Positions 49,347-58,096 of a stretch of DNA of 64,000 nucleotides are shown here, piece after piece. How positions within the stretch are numbered: the stretch's first letter is position 1; the number at the start of each line of letters is the position of its first letter. The stretch spans positions 1,674,001 to 1,738,000 of the forward strand of contig NC_010571.1 of assembly GCF_000019965.1 (NCBI RefSeq), written 5' to 3'. The stretch is from Opitutus terrae PB90-1. GTDB lineage: Bacteria; Verrucomicrobiota; Verrucomicrobiia; Opitutales; Opitutaceae. Both the position numbers and the translations under genes were made by a program. A model generated the notes under the pieces. It was not told the DNA's origin, searched no databases, and saw only the letters and a program-made list of their open reading frames with translations.

Positions 49347-51581
49347 ATGATGAGCACCACCACCACCGATCTCACGCGCGGCGACTTCACGCTTCCTGGC
49401 GAAGCGGGCTACGAGCAGCTGACGCTGCGGCTCGCGAAAAAATGGGGCGCGGACACCATCCGCGACTCCGACGGTACGCAGCTCTCACCGGAGATCGTGC
49501 AGGCGGGCTACGACATCTATTCGACGGTCTGCCTCGTGCGATCGGTGCAGCCGTGGGCACGGGAAAACCGTGACAAGCTGCAGCAGAATTTCCTGATGAG
49601 CTATCCGGTCGTGGCGGAGAAGGCCACGACGGCGATCACGCTGCTCAAGGGCTATTTCACCGAGCAGTTCGTGGTAAATTTCAAGGACAACCCGAAGCGG
49701 TGGTGGCAGGTGTTCGATCGTGCGACCGGGAAGGAGGTGCCAGCGCGCAAATGGAGCGCGAACGAGAAGAAGGGCATCGTCACGGTCACGGACACGGAGC
49801 CGGGGCACAGCTACACGGTGAACTTCCTGGTGTTTCGGATCTGGGAGGAGATCTCGATGTATAATCACCTCACCAACGATTGGGGTGATCGCGAGCATCT
49901 CGCCGCCGTCGATCCGATGCACCCGGAGACGCAGCAGGTGCTGCTCGCGTTTCTGGAGAAATGGCTGCGCGAGCACCCGGACACGAAGGTCGTCCGGTTC
50001 ACGTCGATGTTTTATAACTTCTCCTGGTTCTGGGGCGCGGATCGCGCGACGCTGCGCGACGTCTACTCGGACTGGGGCGATTACGAGATGACGGTGAGCC
50101 CGCGCGCGTTGAAGCTCTTCGAGAAGCGTTACGGCTATCGGCTGACGTCGGAGGATTTCGTCAACGGCGGGCTCTACAACTCCACGCACAACGCGCCGTC
50201 GCGGCGTTACCGCGACTACATGGAGTTCATCCATGACTTCGTGATCGAGTTTGGCAGAAAGTGCATCGATCTCGTGCACCAGCACGAGAAGAAGGCGTAT
50301 GTGTTCTACGACGATCACTGGATCGGCGTGGAGCCGAGCAGCGGGCGGTTTGGGGAGTTTGGTTTCGACGGGCTGATCAAGTGCGTGTTCAACGCGTTCG
50401 AGGTGCGGCTTTGCGCGCACTCGAAGGGCGTGGAGACGCACGAGCTGCGGCTGCATCCGTATCTTTTCCCGACGGGATTGAAGGGCGAGCCGACGTTCAA
50501 GGATGGCGGCAATCCCACGCTCGACGCGAAGAACTTTTGGATCGATGCGCGGCGCGGCATCGTGCGCGCACCGATCGATCGGATCGGGCTGGGCGGGTAT
50601 CTGTCGCTGGTCGAGCCGTTCCCGGATTTTCAGGATTACATCGAACAACTCGCGAAGGAGTTCCGGCTGCTGAAATCGTTTCACGCGAGCGACCGCCCCT
50701 GGACCGCGCCGTTCAAGGTGGCGGTGCTCACCGCGTGGGGCGATCTGCGCGCGTGGACGTGTTCGGGGCATTTCACACCGGGCGTCGAGCTTTACGACGT
50801 GCTCGAGTCGCTCGCCGGACTGCCGCTCGACGTGCAGTTCATCAGCTTCGACGACGTCGTGAAGGCCGGCGTGCCGCGTGGCGTAAAGGTGATCGTCAAC
50901 TGCGGTCGCGCCGGTACGGCGTGGAGCGGCGGACACTATTGGAGCGACCCGCGCGTCGAGGCGACGCTGACCGAGTGGGTGCGCAAGGGTGGTGCGTTGG
51001 TTGGCATCGGCGAGCCCAGCGCGCTGTCGCAGCCGGGCCGGAACTTTCGGCTGGCGCAGGTGCTTGGGCTCGATCGCGACCGCGGCGAGCGGATCGCGAA
51101 CGGCAAATACAATTATGTCGCGCCGGCCAAAAACGCGCGGGGCGTCGAAGGAGTGACGGAGCACTTCATCACGGCGGACGTTGCGGGCGCGCTCGATTTC
51201 GCGAAGGACGTCGACGGCATCTTCGTGCTCGGCGGCGACACGCAGGTGCTGGCGGAGCGCGCGGGTGAGAAATCGCCGAAGCTGGCGACGCACGCGTTCG
51301 GCAAAGGCCGTAGCGTGTACTTCAGCGGCTTCAAGGTGTCGCACGAAAACACGCGACTGCTGCATCGCGCGATCGTGTGGGCGGCGGCGCAGGAAAGCGG
51401 CTGGAGCGTGTGGAGCTCGAGCAACGTGAAGACCGAGGCGACGGTGTTTCCGAAGGCGGGAAAGCTGGTCGTGATCAATAACGCGGGGACCGACGAGGAA
51501 ACGGTCGTGACGCTCGGCGATGGAAAGACCACGAAACGCGTGAAGCTCGAGGCGCACGGCATCGCGATTCTGGAGGTGTGA
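49347..51581 (+). CDS. GH112 galactosyl-hexosamine/rhamnose phosphorylase
   Basis: Cytoplasmic protein of 744 residues without a signal peptide, the usual length of GH112. These enzymes cleave beta-galactosides by phosphorolysis, giving galactose 1-phosphate. Seen: an N-terminal TIM barrel with FLVFRIWEEISMYNHLTNDWG, VVRFTSMFYNFSWFWG, and YVFYDDHWIGVEP with the Asp pair of the catalytic region; a Rossmann-like centre with KVIVNCGRAGTAWSGG; and a C-terminal beta domain. GH112 includes lacto-N-biose/galacto-N-biose and beta-1,4-galactosyl-L-rhamnose phosphorylases. Next to rhamnogalacturonan enzymes the galactosyl-rhamnose activity is favoured here, but that is inference. Two ATGs are adjacent at 49347 and 49350. 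Confidence 0.93.
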   Translation: MMSTTTTDLTRGDFTLPGEAGYEQLTLRLAKKWGADTIRDSDGTQLSPEIVQAGYDIYSTVCLVRSVQPWARENRDKLQQNFLMSYPVVAEKATTAITLLKGYFTEQFVVNFKDNPKRWWQVFDRATGKEVPARKWSANEKKGIVTVTDTEPGHSYTVNFLVFRIWEEISMYNHLTNDWGDREHLAAVDPMHPETQQVLLAFLEKWLREHPDTKVVRFTSMFYNFSWFWGADRATLRDVYSDWGDYEMTVSPRALKLFEKRYGYRLTSEDFVNGGLYNSTHNAPSRRYRDYMEFIHDFVIEFGRKCIDLVHQHEKKAYVFYDDHWIGVEPSSGRFGEFGFDGLIKCVFNAFEVRLCAHSKGVETHELRLHPYLFPTGLKGEPTFKDGGNPTLDAKNFWIDARRGIVRAPIDRIGLGGYLSLVEPFPDFQDYIEQLAKEFRLLKSFHASDRPWTAPFKVAVLTAWGDLRAWTCSGHFTPGVELYDVLESLAGLPLDVQFISFDDVVKAGVPRGVKVIVNCGRAGTAWSGGHYWSDPRVEATLTEWVRKGGALVGIGEPSALSQPGRNFRLAQVLGLDRDRGERIANGKYNYVAPAKNARGVEGVTEHFITADVAGALDFAKDVDGIFVLGGDTQVLAERAGEKSPKLATHAFGKGRSVYFSGFKVSHENTRLLHRAIVWAAAQESGWSVWSSSNVKTEATVFPKAGKLVVINNAGTDEETVVTLGDGKTTKRVKLEAHGIAILEV

Positions 51582-51590
51582 GGGGGAGGG

Positions 51591-51625
51591 GTGTTGAGAG
51601 TTGAGTGTTGAGGGTTGAGAGCTGA
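51591..51625 (+). repeat. GTTGAGAG heptad tract, copy 1
   Basis: GTGTTGAGAGTTGAGTGTTG then AGGGTTGAGAGCTGA, units of 7-8 bases. Similar tracts form the leaders of araA (55877-55952) and araB (57739-57818). It directly follows GH112. Confidence 0.8.
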
Positions 51626-51653
51626 AAGACGAAGCGGAACCAGAAGCAGAGTG

Positions 51654-51877
51654 CCCGCGAATCACGCGAATCGACGCGAACCAGGGAGAGCAGAATCAGA
51701 CTGGAAAACCGGGTTGCCCACGGAACACACGGACGACACGGAAGGTGTAGCCGGGCTCGGTGAGCCCGGGCCGGGGTCAGCGACCCCGGCTACAACGCAA
51801 GACGCGGCGAGCGTCGCGTCTCCAGCTGAACCACGGGTTGGCGAATCGGTTCGCGCGAATTCGCGTGATCCGCGGGG
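51654..51877. repeat. Stack of spacer repeats between GH112 and the amidase gene
   Basis: CCCGCGAATCACGCGAATCG (51654 on) faces TTCGCGTGATCCGCGG (to 51877), an opposite-orientation CGCGAATCA pair. Inside lie a CCACGGAACACACGGACGAC stretch (about 51717-51740) and a GTAGCC double hairpin (51747-51793: GTAGCCGGGCTCGGTGAGCC ... GACCCCGGCTAC). There is no gene in 51582-51889. Confidence 0.8.
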
Positions 51878-51889
51878 TGAGCGGATTGG

Positions 51890-52633
51890 CTACAGCCGCA
51901 CGACGGTGCCGCGCCAGTGGCCTTCGACTCGCGTGGCGATCACGAGCGCGTCGGCGCTGCGGTCGGCCCAGGCGAGCCGGCGGCCGGCGGGCGACCAGAC
52001 GGCGCTTTTTCCGGCGACATCGTAGCCGCCGGTGGGCCGGTTGTAGTTGGCCATGACCGCCAGCATCCGATGACGCGCCGCGTGACCTGCGATCAGCTCG
52101 GCTTCGGCATCGTAACCGCGATGGGTGAGGCACACGCCGGCGGCGTAGATGTCGGCGCCGAGCGCGGCACAGGCGCGCGGATGCGACGCGTGCGTGAGGT
52201 CGGCGCAGATCGCGACGCCGATCTTGTGCGGATCCCACGGTAGCACGAGCGGCGTGCTGCCTGGCGAAAAATGACTCTCCTCACCGGGATGCAGGTGGAT
52301 CTTGGCGTAGACGGCCACGCTGGCTGCGTCCGACAGCGCGAAGGCGCCGATGTGAGGCACCGGCTGCGCGGCGAGCGGGGCGCCGACGATCGCGGTGAGG
52401 TGGTGTTCGCGCGCAAGTTCGGCGAGGGGAGCGAGCCGTGGGTCGTCGCGCGTGAACGCGAGCTCGGCGGCGAGCGTCGGCTCGTAGCCGGTGAGCGAGA
52501 GCTCGGGAAACACCAGCACGCGGACGCCGTGCTGCGCGGCGGCGCGGATCGCGCGGGCGTGCGTTTCGATGTTCTTCGATACATCGCCGGCGACGGAGGC
52601 GATCTGGGCAGCGGCAATGGCGAAAGCGGACAT
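51890..52633 (-). CDS. Carbon-nitrogen hydrolase (nitrilase superfamily)
   Basis: Cytoplasmic amidase of 247 residues with the family's Glu-Lys-Cys triad: Glu44 in VFPELSLTGYE, Lys111 in YAKIHLHPGEE and Cys143 in GVAICADLTHAS. The alpha-beta-beta-alpha fold is complete and slightly short for the family (usually 260-300). Substrates of such proteins range from omega-amides to N-carbamoyl compounds; none is indicated here. The start at 52633 was chosen because the fold begins at MSAFAIAAAQIA; it lies four bases past the toxin stop, so it may share the toxin-antitoxin transcript. Confidence 0.87.
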   Translation of the reverse strand: MSAFAIAAAQIASVAGDVSKNIETHARAIRAAAQHGVRVLVFPELSLTGYEPTLAAELAFTRDDPRLAPLAELAREHHLTAIVGAPLAAQPVPHIGAFALSDAASVAVYAKIHLHPGEESHFSPGSTPLVLPWDPHKIGVAICADLTHASHPRACAALGADIYAAGVCLTHRGYDAEAELIAGHAARHRMLAVMANYNRPTGGYDVAGKSAVWSPAGRRLAWADRSADALVIATRVEGHWRGTVVRL

Positions 52634-52637
52634 GAGA

Positions 52638-52943
52638 TCAACCAATCCGACGCAGCCTCTTCTCGATCGTTTTCGGGTCACGCCGGCAATCGAGCACAGC
52701 CTTCACCTTGGCGACGTCATTTAGCACGTCGTAATAGACGGCGAAAGGGAATACCCGTCCGAGCAACCGATATGCTCCCAAAACCCGATGATGGACACCG
52801 GCGTGGATGGTGAGCGAATCGATGTCCGCAAACAACGAATTCAGGAAATAGGTGCCGAGTCCGCGCTGTTGTTTCTCGTAAAAAGCAAAACCCTCGGCCA
52901 GGTCGCCCCGAGCGGAGGGCAGGATTTCGATTTTCACTGGCAC
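52638..52943 (-). CDS. RelE/ParE-family toxin
   Basis: Protein of 101 residues with a GTG start that overlaps the antitoxin stop by 10 bases, the usual toxin-antitoxin coupling. It reads MPVKIEILPSARGDLAEG, then FYEKQQRGLGTYFLNSLFAD and VFPFAVYYDVLNDVAKVKAV, ending in an RRDPKTIEKRL helix; this is the short alpha/beta fold of ParE/RelE toxins. ParE members hit gyrase and RelE members cut mRNA; which applies is not readable. Confidence 0.88.
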   Translation of the reverse strand: MPVKIEILPSARGDLAEGFAFYEKQQRGLGTYFLNSLFADIDSLTIHAGVHHRVLGAYRLLGRVFPFAVYYDVLNDVAKVKAVLDCRRDPKTIEKRLRRIG

Positions 52944-53152
52944 CGCTCTCGAAGATCCCGTTTTGCATCCTCCCAGGAAACATACGCCTCTTTGCCCTCG
53001 GCTACACGCTGGTCGCGCTCACGGAGAACGGCGTCATGCCAAGCCGGCGACTCGAAAGACTCGGCCTTGCGGGTGAGATCGGCCCACAGGATCTCCATTG
53101 CACGCAATTTCTCTGCCGTGGTCATCTGATCGAGAGGAAGAACGGCGTCCAT
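52934..53152 (-). CDS. Addiction-module antitoxin (putative addiction module component family)
   Basis: Protein of 72 residues encoded just before the toxin. MTTAEKLRAMEILWADL near the N-terminus and a W-rich, charged C-terminal half (SPAWHDAVLRERDQRVAEG, YVSWEDAKRDLRERC) match the small TIGR02574-like antitoxins paired with ParE/RelE toxins. The second half would wrap the toxin. Such pairs usually autoregulate from a promoter upstream; no clear operator was picked out. The location, inside the araD to amidase interval, is unusual for a chromosomal pathway cluster. Confidence 0.85.
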   Translation of the reverse strand: MDAVLPLDQMTTAEKLRAMEILWADLTRKAESFESPAWHDAVLRERDQRVAEGKEAYVSWEDAKRDLRERCQ

Positions 53153-53241
53153 AGGCTCACGCTACCTGAACGCTCTACGTCGACAAGTCACAATCCGAGG
53201 CGGAGCAGGACGCGACGAATGGCGCGCTGGGGACAACGCGG

Positions 53242-53940
53242 CTACCTTTGTCCGTAGTACGCGCCGGGGCCGTGCTTGCGCTTGAAGTGCTTGTTCAGCA
53301 ACTCGGGCTCGATCGTCGCGAGCGACGGATTCAGCTGCAGCGACATCAGCGCCATGTCGGCGATGCACTCGACGGCGACGGCCACCTCGACGGCTTTGGC
53401 GACGTTGTGCCCCCAGGTGAACGGCGCGTGGCGGTTCACGAGCACCGCGGGGAAATCCTGCGGATCGAGTTTCTGCTGCGTGAACAGCTCGACGATCACG
53501 TTGCCGGTTTCCCACTCGTAGGCGCCGCCGCCGATCTCGGCGGGCGTCATCTTCCGCGTCACGGGGATGTCGCCGAAAAAGTAATCGGCATGCGTGGTGC
53601 CAAAGATCGGGATGGCGCGGCCGGCCTGCGCGAACGCGGTCGCATGCGAGCTGTGCGTGTGCACGACGCCGCCGATCGACGGAAACGCGAGGAAAAGCCG
53701 GCGGTGCGTCGGCGTGTCGGACGACGGCCGCAACGAGCCTTCGACCTGCTTGCCGTCGAGATCGACGAGCACCATGTCGGCCGGCTTCAGCGCGGCGTAG
53801 TCGACGCCGCTGGGCTTGATGGCGAAGATGCCTTTCGCGCGATCGATGGCGCTGGCGTTGCCGAAGGTGAGATTGATCAGGCCCTCGCGCGGCAGCGCGA
53901 GATTGGCCTCGTAGGCTTCACGTTTGAGATCCTCTAGCAT
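53242..53940 (-). CDS. araD: L-ribulose-5-phosphate 4-epimerase
   Basis: Cytoplasmic class II aldolase-fold protein of 232 residues, the usual AraD length. It converts L-ribulose 5-phosphate to D-xylulose 5-phosphate as the last step of arabinose catabolism. Seen: MLEDLKREAYEANLALPREG, LTFGNASAID, KPSGVDY, zinc ligands in VVHTHSSHATAF (His95, His97) plus His171 in NRHAPFTWG, and KHGPGAYYGQR at the C-terminus. The TAG stop lies in a GTAGCC-like sequence. It is 419 bases from araA, a spacer filled with repeats (53941-54359). Confidence 0.94.
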   Translation of the reverse strand: MLEDLKREAYEANLALPREGLINLTFGNASAIDRAKGIFAIKPSGVDYAALKPADMVLVDLDGKQVEGSLRPSSDTPTHRRLFLAFPSIGGVVHTHSSHATAFAQAGRAIPIFGTTHADYFFGDIPVTRKMTPAEIGGGAYEWETGNVIVELFTQQKLDPQDFPAVLVNRHAPFTWGHNVAKAVEVAVAVECIADMALMSLQLNPSLATIEPELLNKHFKRKHGPGAYYGQR

Positions 53941-54359
53941 GGTAAAGTGATTTGCCCACGAAACCCACGAAAGGCACGAAAAGAAAAACCGAGACCGGCA
54001 GAGGCAGCCCGCGAATCACGCGAAGGGGCGCGAATATGACTGGCGAGGCAAACCTCAGACCTTTTCAACCACAGATGGACACAAATAAACACAGATCAAA
54101 GCGTGCCGTCATCTGTGTCCATTTGAGTCCATCTGTGGTTCAGTTCCGCTGGGAAGGAGTTGGCCTGTTCACAAGGACCTTGGCCCGCAAAGACCCTAAA
54201 AGCTGAAGTGCGAGCAAAGGTTTCGCGACAGGCGAACGGACGCTTGAAAGCGGAAGGCCCGGGAAACCGTCCCTGCTTTTGTGGTCCGCGTGTTTTGTGG
54301 TTTATCCGGATGGGAGCAATTCGCGTCGATTCGCGTGATTCGCGGGCGACTTGTCCGGC
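53941..54359. repeat. araA-araD spacer made of three opposed repeat families
   Basis: Three repeat families each occur as opposite-orientation pairs: CCACGAAACCCACGAAAGGC (from 53956) with CTTTTGTGGTCCGCGTGT (54276 on); GCGAATCACGCGAAGGGGCG (about 54011) with ATTCGCGTGATTCGCGGG (ending about 54346); and AACCACAGATGGACACAAAT (54067-54096) with ATTTGAGTCCATCTGTGGTT (ending 54140), 27 of 30 bases pairing. No gene fits. Transcript spanning it would fold into long hairpins between araA and araD. Confidence 0.8.
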
Positions 54360-55874
54360 TCAAACCCGGATGCCTTGGGCGAGGTGGTAGTAGACCTCGT
54401 TGTTGCGCAGCGTCTGTTTGAACTCGCCGAGCTTCGTGTCGGCGTTGATCACCGCGAGCTCGATGCCGGCGATGTTGGCGAAGTCCTCGAGCATCTCGGT
54501 CGTCACGCTGTAGCTGTAGCCGGTGTGGTGCGCGCCGCCGGCGTAGATCCACGCCGCACAGGCGGTCTTGAAATCGGGCTGGCATTCCCAGACCGCGCGG
54601 GCGACGGGCAACTTCGGGAGCTTCGGCGTCTTCACGGCCGTGACCTCGTTCACGAGCAGCCGGAAACGGTTGCCCATGTCGATCAGCGAGGCATTGAGCG
54701 CGGGGCCGGCGGGCGCGTCGAACACGAGCCGGACCGGATCCTCCTTGCCGCCGATCCCGAGCGGATGAATTTCCAGCGACGGCTTGGTCGCGGCGATGGT
54801 CGAGCAGATCTCGAGCATGTGCGCGCCGAGGACCTGATGGCCCTTCGGGTTCATGTGGTAAGTGTAATCCTCCATGAACGAGGTGCCGCCATCCAGGCCT
54901 TCGCCCATCACCTTCATCGCGCGGAGCAGCGCGGCGGTTTTCCAATCGCCCTCGGCGCCGAACCCGTAGCCGTCGGCCATCAGCCGCTGGACCGCGAGTC
55001 CGGGCAGCTGGCGCAGGCCATGCAGATCCTCGAATGTCGTCGTGAAGCCCTTGAAGCTGCCCTCCTCGAGAAACGTGCGGAGGCCGAGCTCGATCCGCGC
55101 GCCGTAACGGAGCGAGTCGTGGCGCTTGCCGCCGCGGCGCAGCTCCTTCGCGACGGCGTAACGCTTCTCGTACTCGGCGCAGAGCTCGTCGACGTGGCGA
55201 TCGTTGATGCCTTCGCTCGCGACCTTCGCGACCAGATCGCCCACGCCGTAGCCGTTGGTCGAGAAACCGAAGCGGAGTTCGGCGGCGACCTTGTCGCCTT
55301 CGGTGACGGCGACGAAACGCATGTTGTCGCCGAAGCGGGCGAACTTCGCGCCCTGCCAGTCGTGCCACGCGCGCGCGGCGCGCACCCAGGCGCCAATGCG
55401 TTCCTGCACCTCGGCGTCCGACCAGTGGCCGACGACGACCTTGCGGTTGAGCCGCAGTCGCGTGTGGAGGAAACCCGCCTCGCGGTCGCCGTGGGCCGCT
55501 TGGTTGAGGTTCATGAAATCCATGTCGATGTCGCCCCACGGCAGGTCGCGGTTGAACTGCGTGTGCAGATGGCAGAACGGCTTCTTCAGCGTGCTCAGTC
55601 CGCGGATCCACATCTTCGCCGGCGAGAACGTGTGCATCCACAGGATGAGCCCGGCGCAGTTCGCGTCGGAGTTCGCCTCGATGCAGAGGTTGGTGATCTC
55701 ATCGGGCGTGGTGAGCAGCGCCTTGAAGACGATCTTCAGAGGAATCTTCTTTGAGGCGGCGAGGCCGGCGGCGACCTTTTGCGCGTTGGCGGCGACCTGC
55801 TTGAGCGGGCCGGGGCCGTAGAGATGCTGCGAGCCGCAGACGAACCAGATTTCGGGAGTGGCGAGGAGTTTCAT
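54360..55874 (-). CDS. araA: L-arabinose isomerase
   Basis: Cytoplasmic isomerase of 504 residues (family about 500), converting L-arabinose to L-ribulose with Mn2+. Seen: [19 protein letters not shown] at the N-terminus, [77 protein letters not shown] with Glu/His metal-site residues, and a C-terminal [10 protein letters not shown] with His. The start at 55874 was set at [11 protein letters not shown], as upstream sequence is repeat. The leader is a pyrimidine-rich heptad tract (55877-55952) with no Shine-Dalgarno sequence. It lies between araB and araD on the same strand. Confidence 0.96.
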
Positions 55875-55876
55875 GA

Positions 55877-55952
55877 GAGAGGAGTCCAGAGCTGAGAGTC
55901 TAGCGCTGAGAGCCGGACGAGTTGAGTGTTGAGAGATGAGAGTTGAGAGAGC
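55877..55952 (-). repeat. Heptad tract forming the araA leader
   Basis: Plus strand GAGAGGAGTCCAGAGCTGAG ... GAGTTGAGTGTTGAGAGATG and AGAGTTGAGAGAG. On the araA coding strand this is CTCTCAACTC-type sequence running to within three bases of the ATG. The equivalent tract before araB is in the same orientation. Confidence 0.85.
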
Positions 55953-55966
55953 GGAAGGCGGGAATT

Positions 55967-56045
55967 CGTAATCGTTCTCGTTCTCTTTCTCTCGGTCACA
56001 CCGGTCGCGACGAACAGCCAAACCGAGAGAACGAGAACGATTACG
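55967..56045. repeat. Hexamer purine/pyrimidine inverted repeat, copy 3
   Basis: A 20-base arm CGTAATCGTTCTCGTTCTCT (55967-55986) is perfectly complementary to 56026-56045. The loop holds CTCTCGGTCACACCGG and GCGACGAACAGCC. It ends 20 bases from the araB stop. Confidence 0.92.
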
Positions 56046-56064
56046 AGAATGAGAACGATCAGGG

Positions 56065-57726
56065 TTACGCGCGCGCCGCGTCCTTGAGGGCGAGGAGGTC
56101 CTTCATCACGCGGCTGAGGTCCACCGACTTGTTCAGTCCACCGAAGGCGTCGTGGATCTGCCGGTAGAGCGCGTAGAGCTGGTCGTAGACCTTTTGGTTT
56201 TTCGGATTGGGCCGGTATTGTTTCTTCTCGATGCGCGTCATCTTCCGTTGCGCGGTGGTGAAATCGCGATGCGCGCCGGCCAGCACGGCGGCGCCGATGG
56301 CGGAGCCGAGCGCGCAGGCCTGGCTCGAGCCGGCGACCTGCATCGTGCAGCCGGTGACGTCGGCGTAGATCTGCATCAGCATCGGATCCTTGCGCGCGAT
56401 GCCGCCGGCACAGACGACGCGCTCGATCGGCACGCCGTAGTCGCGGATGCGCTCAATGATGGCGCGGGCGCCGAACGCCGTCGCTTCGATCAACGCGCGG
56501 TAGATCTCGGCCCGCGTGGTGTGCAGGGTCGTGCCGAGCAGCAGGCCGGAAAGCCGCTGGTCGACGAGGATCGTTCGGTTGCCGTTGTTCCAGTCGAGCG
56601 CGAGCAACCCGCTGTGGCCGGGCGGCTGTTTCGCGACCTCGGCGGCGAGTTTTCCGTGCAGCGCGCCATCGCCCTGACAGATGACCTCGACCCACCATTT
56701 GAAAATGTCGCCAACGGCGGACTGCCCGGCCTCGATCCCGTAGTAGCCGGGGAGAATCGCGCCTTTGACGATGCCGCAGATGCCCGGGATGTCGGCGACC
56801 TGCTTGTCCGCGGAAACGACGCCGCAGTCGCAGGTGGACGTGCCGATGACCTTGACCAGGGTGCCTTCGGTCACGCCGCTGCCGATCGAGCCGTAGTGGA
56901 CATCCATTTCGCCGATCGCGATCGGAATGCCGGCGCGCAGCCCGAGCTTTTTCGCCCAGGCCGGGCTGAGCTGGCCGGCGGGGACGGTGGCGTCGTGTGC
57001 TTTCTCGTAAAGGCGGTCGCGGAGGTCGGCGAGTTTGGGATCGAGGAGCGCGAGGAACTCCTTATCCGGCAGCCCACCCCATTCGTCGGCGTAGAGCGCC
57101 TTGTGCCCGGCCATGCAGACGCCGCGCTGAATCTGCCGCGGATCCGTCACGCCAGCGAGGACGGCGGGCACCCAGTCGGCGAGTTCGACCCACGAGTAGG
57201 CGGCGTCGAAGACCTTCGGGTCGACCGCGAGGCAGTGCCAGATTTTCGACCACCACCACTCGGACGAGTAGGTGTTGCCGCACTTGGCGATGTATTCCGG
57301 CCGGTGTTGCGCGGCGAGTTCGGTGATCTTCGCGGCCTCGCGCCAGCTGGTGTGGTCCTTCCAGAGCCAGCACTGCGCGTGGAGGTTTTTGGCGAACTTC
57401 TTCGCGAGCGCGAGCGGGACGTTGTTCGCGTCTACTGGAATCGGACTCGAGCCCGTGGTGTCCACGCCGATGCCGATGATCTGATCGGCCGAGAAACCGC
57501 GTTGCTTCCTCGCCTGCACGAGGGCGGCTTTGACCGCTTTTTCCAGGCCGAACAGGTAGTCGCCAGGATGCTGGCGCGCGAGGTTGGCGTCATGCTTGTC
57601 GAGCAGGATGCCTTGATGGCCGCTGGGATAGTTGACGACTGCCGAGCCGAATTCACGACCGTCCTGACAGCGGACGATCAATGCGCGGACGGAGTTGGTG
57701 CCGTAATCGAGACCGAGAGTGAACAT
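56065..57726 (-). CDS. araB: Ribulokinase
   Basis: Cytoplasmic FGGY-family kinase of 553 residues (family about 550), phosphorylating L-ribulose. Seen: [18 protein letters not shown] (phosphate-binding loop), [63 protein letters not shown], and [14 protein letters not shown]. The C-terminal half has the ATP-site [18 protein letters not shown] and [19 protein letters not shown]. The chosen start removes a repeat-coded extension. It is the first gene of the araB-araA-araD set, opposite a LacI regulator. Confidence 0.96.
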
Positions 57727-57738
57727 GGGGTGGGGGAT

Positions 57739-57818
57739 GAAGAGCCGAGAGCCAAGAGCTGAGCGTCTGGAGCGGAGGCCCAGAGCTCGGAGAGTTGAGG
57801 GTTGAGAGATGAGAGTTG
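57739..57818 (-). repeat. Heptad tract forming the araB leader
   Basis: Plus strand AGAGCCGAGAGCCAAGAGCT ... GAGAGTTGAGGGTTGAGAGA and TGAGAGTTG. It is homologous to the araA leader in sequence order and orientation. It leaves CATCCCCCACCCC directly before the araB ATG. The remainder of the 57727-58136 spacer holds hexamer copy 4 and the lacI promoter region; no gene. Confidence 0.8.
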
Positions 57819-57931
57819 CGGGGAACAGGGTCAACGCGGTGGGAGGCATGACCGTAAAGCGCCGCCGCGAATGGGCATAAAACCATGCGTTATATGCGGG
57901 CGGTTCCCGACAGGCTCGGACCGATCGCTCT

Positions 57932-58025
57932 CGTTCTCGTTCTCCTCTTCGGGGGGAGGCGAGAGGGGGGCGCGAGGGCGAGGGCAGGAGAGGGGAGAAT
58001 GAGAACGAGAAAGAGAACGAGAACG
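57932..58025. repeat. Hexamer purine/pyrimidine inverted repeat, copy 4
   Basis: CGTTCTCGTTCTC (57932-57944) is perfectly complementary to GAGAACGAGAACG (58013-58025). Between them is a very purine-rich stretch (GGGGGGAGGCGAGAGGGGGG). It sits in the araB-lacI spacer. Confidence 0.85.
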
Positions 58026-58096
58026 GGGATGAAGATGATGGGCGCTGCGAAGCCGGAGGGGCGGGCAGCGGGTTTGCGGGCTTGCTTTACTTGACG

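Noticed and set aside
49485-51665. A 726-codon open frame antisense to GH112
   Set aside because: Same shadow effect; no recognisable motif, while the plus strand carries clear GH112 motifs.
55875-56021. The N-terminal extension of AraA through the repeat region
   Set aside because: Codes only low-complexity repeat sequence; AraA proteins begin near the IWFVCGSQ segment.
43495-58035. Possible CRISPR arrays, because of the repeated short units
   Set aside because: Units are 6-8 bases without unique spacers of constant length, and no cas genes occur in the window.
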